This document shows positions 46,860-55,757 of a stretch of 64,000 nucleotides of DNA, one piece after another. The notes under the pieces were generated by a model. That model made no database searches, had not been told where the DNA came from, and was given only the letters and a program-made list of their open reading frames with translations. Source of the stretch: Pseudomonadota bacterium (lineage in GTDB: Bacteria > Myxococcota_A > Polyangia > Polyangiales > Polyangiaceae); assembly GCA_023431345.1 (NCBI GenBank), contig JAEYWK010000199.1:1-64000 (forward strand), given 5' to 3'. Both the position numbers and the translations under genes were made by a program. The first letter of the stretch is position 1, and each line of letters starts with the position of its first letter.

Positions 46860-48340
46860 CAGAATGCCCAGGCTACCTGCGCACCGAAGTACGGCAGGTC
46901 CTCCGTCCCGAGGCCGGTGCTGCCGACGCCGACGAAGTCCGCGATGGCCAGCTCTGCCTTGAGCACGACGTTGGCGGTCGGGCGAACGTTCACGCCCGCG
47001 CTCCACGCCCAAACTGGCGGAGCCTGATCGGAGTTGGCGAAGCTCGCGTACTCGCCCATCACGTACGGCATGATGCTGAGCCACGGCGTGCGGTAGCCGA
47101 GCAAGAGGTAGGCGCCGAGGCGCCGGTAGTCGGCGGTGAACGCGGGCCGTGGATCGAAGCCGCCCGCGCGCGGGCGGTGCTCTTCGTCGTACGCCGCGTC
47201 GTTGACCATCACTTCACCCTGGACGTGCAGGCCCTGCCACAAGAAGCGCACGTCGGCGCCGAGGCTCAGCTCGTCGTAGGCGACGTCGGTCTCGCGGTAG
47301 AGCTGCGCGACGGGTTGCTCGGGGTTCGAGACGTCGACGCGGTAGCGCTTGGTCGAGGCGGTGAAGCGCCCGCGATAAGCGTCCACCCCGATCGTGAGGT
47401 TGCCGATGGCGGGCGTCTCGACGTACAGGCGCCCGCCGACGGCTTTGTTGCCGTCGAGATCACGAAAGGTGTCGAACGGTCCACGACCATTCGAGAGGGT
47501 TAACGCGTAACCGAGCGCGGTGGGCCCGATGAAGTACTTGCCGTGAGCGACCAACCCCGTCTGATGCTCGGGAAAGTACGCCTCGCTGATGGCGAACGGC
47601 TTGTGCACGGTGATGATCGTCGGAGAGCCGTGATCGTCGTTCCAGTAACCATACGGCGTGAGCCAGTGCCCGCCGCGGATGGCGAGGAAGTCGAACGGCT
47701 GGTACTCGAGCCAGGCGCGCTGCACCTCGATGCCGCCCCAAGAGAACGTGCGCTGCAGCTCTGCGTAGTCGTAGGTCGACGAGTCCGTGATCGGGAAGGA
47801 GCCGTCCGGAGCGGGGGTGTCTTCGTCGCCGGTGGGGCTGTAGGTGAAGCGAACCTCGGCCAAGCTCCGCCAGCTTTCGCCGAGCGTCGACGACATGTAG
47901 AGGTTCAGGTGACCCACGTAGAAGCGCGGGTACGGCCCGATGTAATGCGTCAAGGTCTGGTCTTGCGACGAGAGCGGGTGCAGGTAGCTGAAGTCGGCGA
48001 AGCCGTAGAGCTCGACCTTGGGCGACTCGTCACCGCCTCCCCCGCCCGAGCCTGCGTCCGTGACGAACGAGTCGTCCGCGCCGTCTGCGGGCAATCCCCC
48101 GGCTTCCGCCGGCGCTGTGGTCACTTCGGGCGCTGCGGTCACTTCGGGCGCTGCGGTCACTTCGGGCGCAGTGGCCACCGCAGGTGCTCGTGCCGCTCCG
48201 GGCGCGGCCGCCCCTTCAGGCGCGGCGACCGCCTCGACCGAGGCAGGCGCGTTCGCCGGCGGCTCCGCGGTCGGCTGCGCGAGCGCAGCCTGCGTTACGA
48301 GTGACGCGGCCAGCGGCCAGGCGAGGGCCGCTCGTTTCAC
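46859..48340 (-). CDS. Porin-like outer-membrane beta-barrel protein
   Basis: 493 residues from a GTG that overlaps the upstream stop (GTGA). A signal peptide (AALAWPLAASLVTQAALAQ) is followed by an Ala/Pro/Glu-rich segment of about 85 residues containing three APEVTA repeats. A long barrel with alternating strands follows: KVELYGFADFSYLHPL, YVGHLNLYMSSTLGESWRSLAEVRFTY, AWLEYQPFDFLAIRGGHWLTPYGYWN, ending in FGAQVAWAF with the C-terminal aromatic. It resembles phosphate-selective or OprP-like porins in general features, which would fit the adjacent PstS-like gene; the specificity is not proven. Confidence 0.78.
   Translation of the reverse strand: MKRAALAWPLAASLVTQAALAQPTAEPPANAPASVEAVAAPEGAAAPGAARAPAVATAPEVTAAPEVTAAPEVTTAPAEAGGLPADGADDSFVTDAGSGGGGGDESPKVELYGFADFSYLHPLSSQDQTLTHYIGPYPRFYVGHLNLYMSSTLGESWRSLAEVRFTYSPTGDEDTPAPDGSFPITDSSTYDYAELQRTFSWGGIEVQRAWLEYQPFDFLAIRGGHWLTPYGYWNDDHGSPTIITVHKPFAISEAYFPEHQTGLVAHGKYFIGPTALGYALTLSNGRGPFDTFRDLDGNKAVGGRLYVETPAIGNLTIGVDAYRGRFTASTKRYRVDVSNPEQPVAQLYRETDVAYDELSLGADVRFLWQGLHVQGEVMVNDAAYDEEHRPRAGGFDPRPAFTADYRRLGAYLLLGYRTPWLSIMPYVMGEYASFANSDQAPPVWAWSAGVNVRPTANVVLKAELAIADFVGVGSTGLGTEDLPYFGAQVAWAF
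48120..48170 (-). repeat. 18-bp tandem repeat in porin-like gene
   Basis: Two full and one partial copy of GTCACTTCGGGCGCTGCG (plus strand), encoding the repeated APEVTA segment between signal peptide and barrel. Confidence 0.8.
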
Positions 48341-48993
48341 GGGAGCACCGTGCCCATCTCCGCGCACGCAGCCGCCGGCACACAAATCGGCTGGAAGACG
48401 ACGTAATCGCAGCAAACCTCGCCCTCGAAGCAGACGTCGGTCTTACCCGCTTCGCACGGCACGAGGCACTGCTTGGTCTGCAACGTCTCGCAGTAAGTGG
48501 CCTCGCCCTCCGTACAATCATCGTCCGATTGGCATTTCTCGCCGTAGCCGACCGGGGGTCGCCGGCAGTAACCCTCGTTGCCTTCCACGTGGCAGCGGTA
48601 GCCGCCGTCACAATCCGCGTCGGTCGTGCAGCTCGCGGTGCAGTAGCCAGAGCTGCCGTCCGCGACGTGACACAGCGGGTAGGGCTCATCACATTCGGCG
48701 CCTCCTGCGTCGCATTCGGCGCCGAGCGCGGCCGGTATTGGCTCGCAAGCAGCGGCGTCGCTCGCCCGCGCGTAGCCCGCCACGCAGACGCACGCACCGC
48801 GGGCTTCTTCTTCGTTCTCGCCGCACGGCACGCAGCCCGATTCGCTCGGGACTAGGCCCTCGTCGCAAACGCAGCGATCGTTGTCGATCAAGACTTGGCG
48901 AGGGCCACAGCGCTCGTTGCCGTCGTAGACGCACCCTACCGGCAGGAGGCTCCAGAGCGCACTGAACCAAAAGAATCCCGTAAGACGCAGCAC
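48337..48993 (-). CDS. Cys-rich lipoprotein with EGF/Dickkopf-like modules
   Basis: 218 residues from a GTG at 48993. A short signal peptide (LTGFFWFSALWSLLPVGC) ends in the lipobox LPVGC. The mature protein holds about 28 Cys in EGF-like spacing: CGPRQVLIDNDRCVCDEGLVPSESGCVPCG, ACVCVAGYARASDAAAC, then CTTDADCDGGYRCHVEG and CQSDDDCTEGEATYC. It is a disulfide-stabilised surface protein, common in myxobacteria, with no known activity. It is first in the operon with the porin and the PstS-like protein. The start is chosen because it gives a well-formed lipoprotein signal; frame upstream is open but unlikely coding. Confidence 0.78.
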   Translation of the reverse strand: MLRLTGFFWFSALWSLLPVGCVYDGNERCGPRQVLIDNDRCVCDEGLVPSESGCVPCGENEEEARGACVCVAGYARASDAAACEPIPAALGAECDAGGAECDEPYPLCHVADGSSGYCTASCTTDADCDGGYRCHVEGNEGYCRRPPVGYGEKCQSDDDCTEGEATYCETLQTKQCLVPCEAGKTDVCFEGEVCCDYVVFQPICVPAAACAEMGTVLP

Positions 48994-49177
48994 CGCAATT
49001 TCATGATACGGAAAGGCCCTTCGCTTCTTAAGCGACGGGCCGGAAGTGCGAAAAAAACCGCTGGCTCCACGTCCGCGCCGCTCCTTCACCGCGACGCCGG
49101 CCGACCCTGCCGGCCACCAAACCGGTCGCGAGCGCGGGGCATTGTCGGCGACGCTTCCGATCGTATGCTGCGCCGCG

Positions 49178-49741
49178 ATGACGGTCCCCAGCCTGTCGCT
49201 GCCGAGTCGCCTTTGGCTATCTTGGGCGGCCGCTTTCAAGATCTTGTTCGATGGCGCGTTCGCCGCCCGCGTGGCCGCGCTGAGCGCGGAGCCAGCGCCC
49301 CCGAGCACGCCGCCTCTCCCGGCCCCGAAGGCGCCAGCGCCAGCGCCGGCGAGCGCTGAAGCGCCAGCGAGCCACGAAGCGCTGCAGCTCTTGTCATTGC
49401 TCCAGCGTGAAGGTCGCTTCGTCGATTTCGTCGAGCAAGACATCACGGCGTTCAGCGACGCAGACGTCGGCGCTGCCGCTCGGGTGGTGCACGAAGGGTG
49501 CCGCCGCGCCCTGCACGCCCATGGCCGGATCGTCAGCGTGCGCCAAGAGCGCGAAGGCGCGCCGCTCACGCTGGAGCACGCGGCGCCGGACGTGAAGCTA
49601 GTCGGCAACGTCGCGGGCAGCGCACCCTTCCGCGGCGTGCTGCGGCACCGCGGCTGGCGCGTCGAGCAGCTCGCGCTGCCCACGCGGATCGGCGCCCACG
49701 ACCCGAAGCTGATCGCGCCCGCGGAGCTCGAGCTTTCATGA
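49178..49741 (+). CDS. DUF2760-family protein
   Basis: 187 residues from the ATG at 49178. The N-terminus (LSLPSRLWLSWAAAFKILFDGAFAARV) is hydrophobic-amphipathic and may associate with the membrane. A short Pro/Ala linker precedes the conserved domain: EALQLLSLLQREGRFVDFVEQDITAFSDADVGAAARVVHEGCRRALHAH and VAGSAPFRGVLRHRGWRVEQLALPT. These match DUF2760. The family is found next to Hsp70-like genes, as here, and has no assigned activity. Its stop overlaps the next ATG (ATGA), indicating translational coupling. Confidence 0.88.
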   Translation: MTVPSLSLPSRLWLSWAAAFKILFDGAFAARVAALSAEPAPPSTPPLPAPKAPAPAPASAEAPASHEALQLLSLLQREGRFVDFVEQDITAFSDADVGAAARVVHEGCRRALHAHGRIVSVRQEREGAPLTLEHAAPDVKLVGNVAGSAPFRGVLRHRGWRVEQLALPTRIGAHDPKLIAPAELELS

Positions 49742-51543
49742 GCGACAAGCTGACCATCGGCATCGATCTAGGCACCACCCACTGCGCGCTCGCGGTCGCG
49801 CCGCTCGACGCCGAAGCGGCGCGAGTCAGCGTCGTGGACATCGAGCAGCTGGTCGCGCCGGGAGCGCTCGCCGCGCGTCCGCTGCTGCCGAGCTTCCTGT
49901 ATTTCGCCCACGAGAGCGAGCCCGCGCTGAGCTTGCCATGGGACGCCGAGCGCCGCTTCGCGGCCGGTGAGCTGGCACGCGCCCGCGGCGCCGAAGCTCC
50001 GGAGCGCGTCATCTCGAGCGCGAAGAGCTGGCTGTCGTACGGCGCGATCGATCGCCGCGCCGGCATCCTCCCCCTGCACGCGCCGGCTGACGTCGAGAAG
50101 ATCTCGCCCGTCGAAGCCTCGTTTCGTCTGCTGGATCACCTGAACGAGGCCTTTCGCGCCGCGCGGCCCGAGCACGGCGACCTGGCGGAGCACGACGTCG
50201 TGCTCACGGTGCCCGCTTCGTTCGACGCAGGCGCGCGGGATCTGACCGTCGAAGCGGCGCTGTGCGCTGGCTTCGACCAGGTCACGCTGCTCGAGGAGCC
50301 GCAGGCTGCGCTGTATGCGTGGATCGAGCAAAACGGAGACGCTTGGCGCTCCCACCTGCGCGCGGGCGATCGCGTGCTCGTGGTCGATATCGGCGGCGGA
50401 ACCACCGATTTTTCGCTGATCGACGCGCTCGAGCGCGATGGCTCGCTCGAGCTGTCACGCGTCGCCGTGGGCGATCACATCTTGCTCGGCGGCGACAACA
50501 TGGATCTGGCGCTCGCGCACGTGGTGAGCCAGGAGCTGGTCGCCGCAGGCAAGGAGCTCGATCGTTTCCAGATCACGGCGCTGACTCACGCCTGCCGCGC
50601 CGGCAAAGAGCGGCTCTTGTCGGACGCGACGCTGGAGCAGGTCGCGGTGGTGCTGCCGAGCCGCGGCTCGCAGCTGCTCGGCGGGTCGATCCGCGGTGAG
50701 CTGCGGCGCCAGCAGGTAGAGCAATACCTGCTCGACGGCTTCTTTCCGAGCGGTGCGCTGAGCGATCTGCCCCGCGCTCGGCCTCGCTCGGGCCTGGTCC
50801 AGGCGGGCCTGCCTTACGCGAGCGATCCCGCCATCACCAAGCACCTGGCCGCGTTCCTCTCGAGCCACGCCTTCGCGGACGTGGCCAGCGCGCGCCCGCC
50901 GACGACCATCTTGTTCAACGGCGGCGTGCTCAAGGCCCCTGCCCTGCGTGCTCGCCTGCTCGAGACGCTCAACCGCTGGCTCGCCGAGCGCGGCGCCGCG
51001 CCGGTGCGCGTGCTGCCGGGCGAAGACTTGGATTTGGCGGTCGCGCGCGGAGCTGCCTACTACGGCCTCGTCCGGCACGGCCGCGGGCTACGCATTCGGG
51101 GTGGGACAGCGCGGGCCTACTACGTCGGAATCGAGAGCCCCATGCCCGCCCTACCCGGGATGGAGCCTCCGGTGCTAGCGCTGTGCGTGGCGCCCTTCGG
51201 CATGGAAGAAGGCGCCCAAGCGGAGCTGCCGCCGCAAGAGCTGTTCGTCGTCGTGGGTGAGCCCGTCACGTTCCGCTTTTTCGGCTCGAGCACCCGCCGC
51301 GCCGACGGCGTCGGAGCGGTGCTGGAGCGGTGGCGTCCGGGCGAGCTGGAAGAGCTGCCCCTCATCGAGCTCACGCTGCCGCCCGCCGGTCGCGCGGCGG
51401 GCGAGGTCGTCGCAGTGCGGCTCCAGGCGTCGATCACCGCCATCGGCACGCTGAAGCTCGAAGCTATCCCGCAGGCTCCGCTCGCCCCCGACGAGCGGTG
51501 GCAGATCGAGCTGAGCGTTCGGCACGGCGCCACCGGAGCCTGA
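49738..51543 (+). CDS. Divergent Hsp70-family ATPase (short)
   Basis: 601 residues. All nucleotide-binding motifs are present: phosphate-1 GIDLGTTHCALAV (8-20), LTVPASFDAGARDLTVEAALCAGF, LLEEPQAALYAW (connect), phosphate-2 VVDIGGGTTDFSLI and adenosine TILFNGGVLKAPALRARLLE. The substrate-binding region after about residue 460 is short and unlike DnaK; the EEVD-type or lid region is missing. It should be an ATP-dependent chaperone or ATP-switched scaffold rather than a general DnaK. No J-protein or GrpE gene is nearby. It lies between DUF2760 and a second Hsp70. Confidence 0.92.
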   Translation: MSDKLTIGIDLGTTHCALAVAPLDAEAARVSVVDIEQLVAPGALAARPLLPSFLYFAHESEPALSLPWDAERRFAAGELARARGAEAPERVISSAKSWLSYGAIDRRAGILPLHAPADVEKISPVEASFRLLDHLNEAFRAARPEHGDLAEHDVVLTVPASFDAGARDLTVEAALCAGFDQVTLLEEPQAALYAWIEQNGDAWRSHLRAGDRVLVVDIGGGTTDFSLIDALERDGSLELSRVAVGDHILLGGDNMDLALAHVVSQELVAAGKELDRFQITALTHACRAGKERLLSDATLEQVAVVLPSRGSQLLGGSIRGELRRQQVEQYLLDGFFPSGALSDLPRARPRSGLVQAGLPYASDPAITKHLAAFLSSHAFADVASARPPTTILFNGGVLKAPALRARLLETLNRWLAERGAAPVRVLPGEDLDLAVARGAAYYGLVRHGRGLRIRGGTARAYYVGIESPMPALPGMEPPVLALCVAPFGMEEGAQAELPPQELFVVVGEPVTFRFFGSSTRRADGVGAVLERWRPGELEELPLIELTLPPAGRAAGEVVAVRLQASITAIGTLKLEAIPQAPLAPDERWQIELSVRHGATGA

Positions 51544-51547
51544 AGCC

Positions 51548-54325
51548 GTGGCGGACTATCACGTCGGCATCGACCTCGGTACGACCCACACCGTCGTCGC
51601 TTTCGCGAGCGCGAGCAGCGGCAGCGGGGGCGCCATCGAAGTTTTGCCCTTGCCTCAGCTGGTGAGCGCGCACGAGACCTCGGCCCTGCCGCTCCTGCCG
51701 TCGTTCCTGTACGCGCCGGCGGCCAGCGAACGCTGCGCCGATCCGTGGCAAGAGCGGCCTTGGATCGTCGGAGACTACGCGCGCCGGCGGGGACAAGAGG
51801 TGAGCGAGCGGCTCGTGGCGTCCGCCAAGAGCTGGCTCAGCCACGCCGGGGTAGCGCGCCGTGATGCGATCTTGCCTTGGGGCGCGACGGGCTCCGACCT
51901 GCCCAAGCTCTCGCCGGTCGAGGCCAGCCAGCGCCTGCTGGCTCACGTGAAGCGGGGGTGGGACGACGCTTTCACGAGCTCGCCGTTGTCGGCACAGCAG
52001 GTCGTGCTGACCGTACCCGCCTCGTTCGACGAGGTGGCGCGCGAGCTCACCGTCGAAGCAGCAGAGGCCGCTGGCCTGACGATTCGGCTGCTCGAGGAGC
52101 CGCAAGCTGCATTTTACGATCTCATCGCGAGCGACCGAAGCGCGGTCGAAGCGCTGCTTGGCCCGGAGCGCGCCCGCGCGCTCGTGCTGGTGTGTGACGT
52201 CGGCGGCGGCACCACGGATTTGACCTTGATCGAGGCACGCCGCTCGAGCGCGGGTGAGCTCGAGCTGTCGCGCGTGGCCGTCGGTCGGCACCTGCTGCTC
52301 GGCGGCGACAACATCGATCTGGCGCTGGCGCAGATCTGCGAAAAGCGCATGCTCGCTGGCGAGCGCCTCGACGCGCTGCGCTTCAGCCGGCTACTTTTGG
52401 CTTGTCGAGCGGCCAAAGAGGCATTGCTGGGCGACGACCCGCCTGCGTCGGTGCCCATCCGCCTGGCAGGGCTCGGCTCGGCGCTGGTTGGCAGCACGCT
52501 CGCCTGCGAGCTTTCCCGAGGCGAGGTCGAGGAGCTGCTCTTCTCGGGCTTTTTGCCGCTGGCACGCCCCGACGAAGCGCGGCCCAAGCCGCGCGGCGGG
52601 CTGCTGGCTTTCGGCCTGCCTTACGAGCGCGACGCCGCCATTTCTCGACACGTCGTCGAGTTCTTGAGCCGTCACGCGACGGACGGCGTCGACGCCCTGC
52701 TCTTGAACGGCGGGCTCTTTCACGCCCGCGACGCCGCGCTACGCCTGCTCGAGGTGGTCAGCGGCTTCGGCGCGCGCCCGGTCTCGCTGCTGCCCTTTTC
52801 CGCGCCCGATCTCGCGGTCGCGCGCGGGGCTGTCGCGTTCGGGCGAGCGCTCGCAGGTCGCGGCTTGCGCATCGGCAGCGGAGCTCCGCGCGGCTTTTAC
52901 GTTTCGGTCGATGAGCGCGCGGCCCGACGCGCGCTGTGCGTCGTCCCCAAGGGCGCTCTCGAGGGCGAGCGCTACAGCGTCAAGACGGGAGGCCTCTGGC
53001 TGCGAGTCGGTCAGCCCGTCCGGCTAGAGCTCTACACCTCGGACACGGCGACCCACCTCCCAGGCGATCTCGTGTCCCTCGACGAAGATTTCGCTGCGCT
53101 ACCCCCCGTGACGACGCTGTTCGAGCGCTCGCGCGAGACGGACGGCGCCGAGCTCGAGGTAGCCCTCGAAGGCGAGCTCAGCGCGGTCGGCACGATGGAT
53201 CTGTCTTGCGTGGAGCTGGCGCCGGCCCCCGCGGCCAGCGCCCGGCGTTTTCGCCTGGCCTTCGAGCTGCGAGACACCGCAGCGGGGCGCGACAGCGCGA
53301 GCCCTGCGCCCGCTTCGCCGCCGCCCGCCTCGCGCGAGTCCGTAGCGCGCCCAGTCGAGCCGGCGCCGCGCCTGGCCGAGGCGCTCGAGGCCATCCGGCG
53401 AGTCTTCGGCGAAGGCCGCCTGGACGTGCACCCCCGCGAGAGCAAAGACTTGCCGCGCGAGCTCGAGCGATTGCTCGGAGAGCGCCGCACGTGGACCCTC
53501 GAGACCAACCGCGCGCTCTTCGACGCGCTGGCGGAAGGCCGCGCCGCGCGGCGGCGCTCCGAAGATCACGAGCGCGTGTTCTGGATGCTGGCCGGCTACT
53601 GCTTGCGTCCTGGCTTCGGTGCGCCGCTCGACGAGCAGCGCATCGCGCAGCTCGTGCCGCTGTTCGAGGCGGGCATCGCCGGGAGCGCCAAACAGCGTAG
53701 CTGGCAGCAGTTCTGGATCGCCTGGCGCCGCGTCGTCGCCGGCTTGCGTGGAGAGACGCAGGAGCGGCTGCTCGGGCTGCTCGAGCCGTTTTGGGCGCCG
53801 GAAGAGCTCAAGCTCAAGCGTAGCAAGAGCCTGAAACCGGCCGAAGCGTCGTACGATCTGCTGGAGCTGTGCGCGTCGTTCGAGCGGGTGCCCGCCGAGC
53901 GCCGCGCCCAATTCGGAAATTGGCTCATCGAGCGCACCTTTCGCGATCACGATCCGCGCCTTTGGAGCGCGCTCGGTCGCATCGGGGCGCGCGTGCCCGG
54001 CTACGCGAGCGTCCACCACGTGGTGTCGCCCCTGTTCGCGGAGAGCTGGCTCACTCACCTGTTGAGCGAGCGCTGGGAGGAAGTGCCCACCGCCGCGCTC
54101 ACAGCCGCGCAGCTAGCGCGCGTGACCGACGATAGAGCCCGGGACATCTCGCCCAGCAAGCGAGCCGAGGTGCTCCGCCGGCTCGAGGCGATCGGCGCGA
54201 GCCCGGAGCTGCTCACGCAAGTGCGTGAGCTGACGGAGGTCGTCGAGGCGGAGCGGGCGGCCTGGTTCGGTGAGGAGCTTCCTGCCGGGTTGAGGCTCCG
54301 CTTGCGAGCCGACGAGGACGGCTGA
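51548..54325 (+). CDS. Large divergent Hsp70-family protein with DUF3731-like C-terminus
   Basis: 925 residues from a GTG four bases after the previous stop. ATPase motifs: GIDLGTTHTVVAFAS, LTVPASFDEVARELTVEAAEAAGL, LLEEPQAAFYDLI, LVCDVGGGTTDLTLIEA, ALLLNGGLFHARDAALRLLE. After a reduced substrate-binding part and a Pro/Ala linker (about 585-610), the C-terminal 310 residues are helical and contain RPGFGAPLDEQRIAQLVPLFEAGI, WQQFWIAWRRVVAGL and WSALGRIGARVPGYASVHHVVSP. This arrangement is seen in Hsp70 proteins carrying DUF3731. It is related to its neighbour but clearly not a recent duplicate. Confidence 0.9.
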   Translation: MADYHVGIDLGTTHTVVAFASASSGSGGAIEVLPLPQLVSAHETSALPLLPSFLYAPAASERCADPWQERPWIVGDYARRRGQEVSERLVASAKSWLSHAGVARRDAILPWGATGSDLPKLSPVEASQRLLAHVKRGWDDAFTSSPLSAQQVVLTVPASFDEVARELTVEAAEAAGLTIRLLEEPQAAFYDLIASDRSAVEALLGPERARALVLVCDVGGGTTDLTLIEARRSSAGELELSRVAVGRHLLLGGDNIDLALAQICEKRMLAGERLDALRFSRLLLACRAAKEALLGDDPPASVPIRLAGLGSALVGSTLACELSRGEVEELLFSGFLPLARPDEARPKPRGGLLAFGLPYERDAAISRHVVEFLSRHATDGVDALLLNGGLFHARDAALRLLEVVSGFGARPVSLLPFSAPDLAVARGAVAFGRALAGRGLRIGSGAPRGFYVSVDERAARRALCVVPKGALEGERYSVKTGGLWLRVGQPVRLELYTSDTATHLPGDLVSLDEDFAALPPVTTLFERSRETDGAELEVALEGELSAVGTMDLSCVELAPAPAASARRFRLAFELRDTAAGRDSASPAPASPPPASRESVARPVEPAPRLAEALEAIRRVFGEGRLDVHPRESKDLPRELERLLGERRTWTLETNRALFDALAEGRAARRRSEDHERVFWMLAGYCLRPGFGAPLDEQRIAQLVPLFEAGIAGSAKQRSWQQFWIAWRRVVAGLRGETQERLLGLLEPFWAPEELKLKRSKSLKPAEASYDLLELCASFERVPAERRAQFGNWLIERTFRDHDPRLWSALGRIGARVPGYASVHHVVSPLFAESWLTHLLSERWEEVPTAALTAAQLARVTDDRARDISPSKRAEVLRRLEAIGASPELLTQVRELTEVVEAERAAWFGEELPAGLRLRLRADEDG

Positions 54326-54332
54326 GCGCGGC

Positions 54333-55757
54333 CTAGAAGCGCGCTTGCAGCCCGACCATCCAGCTGAGGCTGTCAGGCGCCAGGAACTCCCGCTCGCCGC
54401 TGGCCTGGAGCGCGGTGAGGTTCGGATCACGCCGGTAGTCGAAGAGCCCGCTGAGCGCAACCGAGCGTGAGGCCTGAAACCGCAGAGAGACGCGGGCTGC
54501 GAGCACCGGCAAGCGCGCCGCCCCCGGCGGCAGCGCCGCCAGCCCGGCGGCTCCCGCCACGAACATTTGCGGCAGCCCGGCGGCGCCGTTGACGGTTTCG
54601 AGCGCGGCCGGCAGCGTGACGTCCAGCTCCGCGCCGGGCGTCAGCGAAACCGACGGCAGCGTCCAGCCGCCGCCGATCAACAAGCGGAGCTCGGCGCGCT
54701 CGATGGCGCGTGGTGACGTGAGCTGCAACACCCCGCGCTCATTGCGCTGCACGAAGCGCAAGCTTCGCCACGAAGCGACCGCATGCCCGCGCCAGCCGCC
54801 ACGCTGGGTCGAGCCGTAGAGCGCGGCTGCTGGCGCGGGCACGAGCCCGGTGGCGTCCGCCGATGACGCGAGCGGGGTGCGTTCGACGAGCAGCGAGCCT
54901 TCGAGCGCGAGCGCGTCCCCCTCGTTCGGCGACGCGGCGAGCGCGGTCGCCTCCTGACCGAACGACGGCCTGCGGAAAGGCTCGAGCGCCAGCTGCGGCT
55001 CATCGACCCCGCGTCGCCAGACCACGCGCACCGACGCTCCCTCGAACGGCTCACTCGCGCGTGAGCCCGGCGAGAACGGTGGCCGCTGGAAGTAACCGAG
55101 ACCGACGTCGAAGCGCCAGGCTGGCGACGGCGCCAGCTGCGCGCCGGCGAGCGCGCCGAAGCGCCGCCCGCCGCCGAGCTCGCTCGTCATTTTCGCCCAT
55201 TTTGCCCCCGCGAAGACCGTTGCAGGACCGAGCATGAGCGTCACGAGCGCGCCCGGAGCGCCTCCTTGCTGACTCAGGAACACCGACTGACGCGCCTTCA
55301 CGTCGGTGCCGCCCCAGTCGAGCGAGTGCAGCTGGCCGAGCCGCAGGTAGTCGGTGTCGAACGGGAACGCTCTCAGCTCGAGGCGAGCCTGCGGCGCGAG
55401 ACGAACCGCCACCGCGACCGAGCTCGAGGCGTCGCGCACCGCCAGCGGCGCCTCAGCTCCGAGTGAACCGAGCGCCGCCTCGACGCGCAGCACGGCCGAC
55501 GTCGTGAGCGCAGGCCACGGTCCTGCCTCCTCGAGCGCTTCGGTAACCCGGGCACGGCTCTCCTGCTCGGAGCCGCGGCTCCACAGCTCGCTGCCAGGTG
55601 CGTCGCCCGCCTCCCGATCAGAAGCCAGAAGGTCTTCGGAGCGATAGCTGAGCAAGAGCTCCGTCTCTGCGTGCGCGAACGGCGTCGTGAGGAGCGTCGT
55701 GAGGAGCGTCGACGCCAGCAGCCACTCCCAGCTAACGCAGTACTTGAATGCGGTCAT
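54333..55757 (-). CDS. Outer-membrane beta-barrel-like protein, function unknown
   Basis: 474 residues with signal peptide WEWLLASTLLTTLLTTPFAHA (the LLTT doublet stems from a 12-bp repeat, GTCGTGAGGAGC). The mature protein is strand-rich with amphipathic segments: VAVAVRLAPQARLELRAFPFDTDYLRLGQLHSLDWGG, LVTLMLGPATVFAGAKWAK, RFDVGLGYFQRP, ARVSLRFQASRSVALSGLFDYRR, and final SLSWMVGLQARF with a C-terminal Phe, as in outer-membrane barrels. It overlaps the 3' end of the nucleotidase gene by 26 bp and is seven bases from the stop of the convergent Hsp70 gene. Confidence 0.75.
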   Translation of the reverse strand: MTAFKYCVSWEWLLASTLLTTLLTTPFAHAETELLLSYRSEDLLASDREAGDAPGSELWSRGSEQESRARVTEALEEAGPWPALTTSAVLRVEAALGSLGAEAPLAVRDASSSVAVAVRLAPQARLELRAFPFDTDYLRLGQLHSLDWGGTDVKARQSVFLSQQGGAPGALVTLMLGPATVFAGAKWAKMTSELGGGRRFGALAGAQLAPSPAWRFDVGLGYFQRPPFSPGSRASEPFEGASVRVVWRRGVDEPQLALEPFRRPSFGQEATALAASPNEGDALALEGSLLVERTPLASSADATGLVPAPAAALYGSTQRGGWRGHAVASWRSLRFVQRNERGVLQLTSPRAIERAELRLLIGGGWTLPSVSLTPGAELDVTLPAALETVNGAAGLPQMFVAGAAGLAALPPGAARLPVLAARVSLRFQASRSVALSGLFDYRRDPNLTALQASGEREFLAPDSLSWMVGLQARF

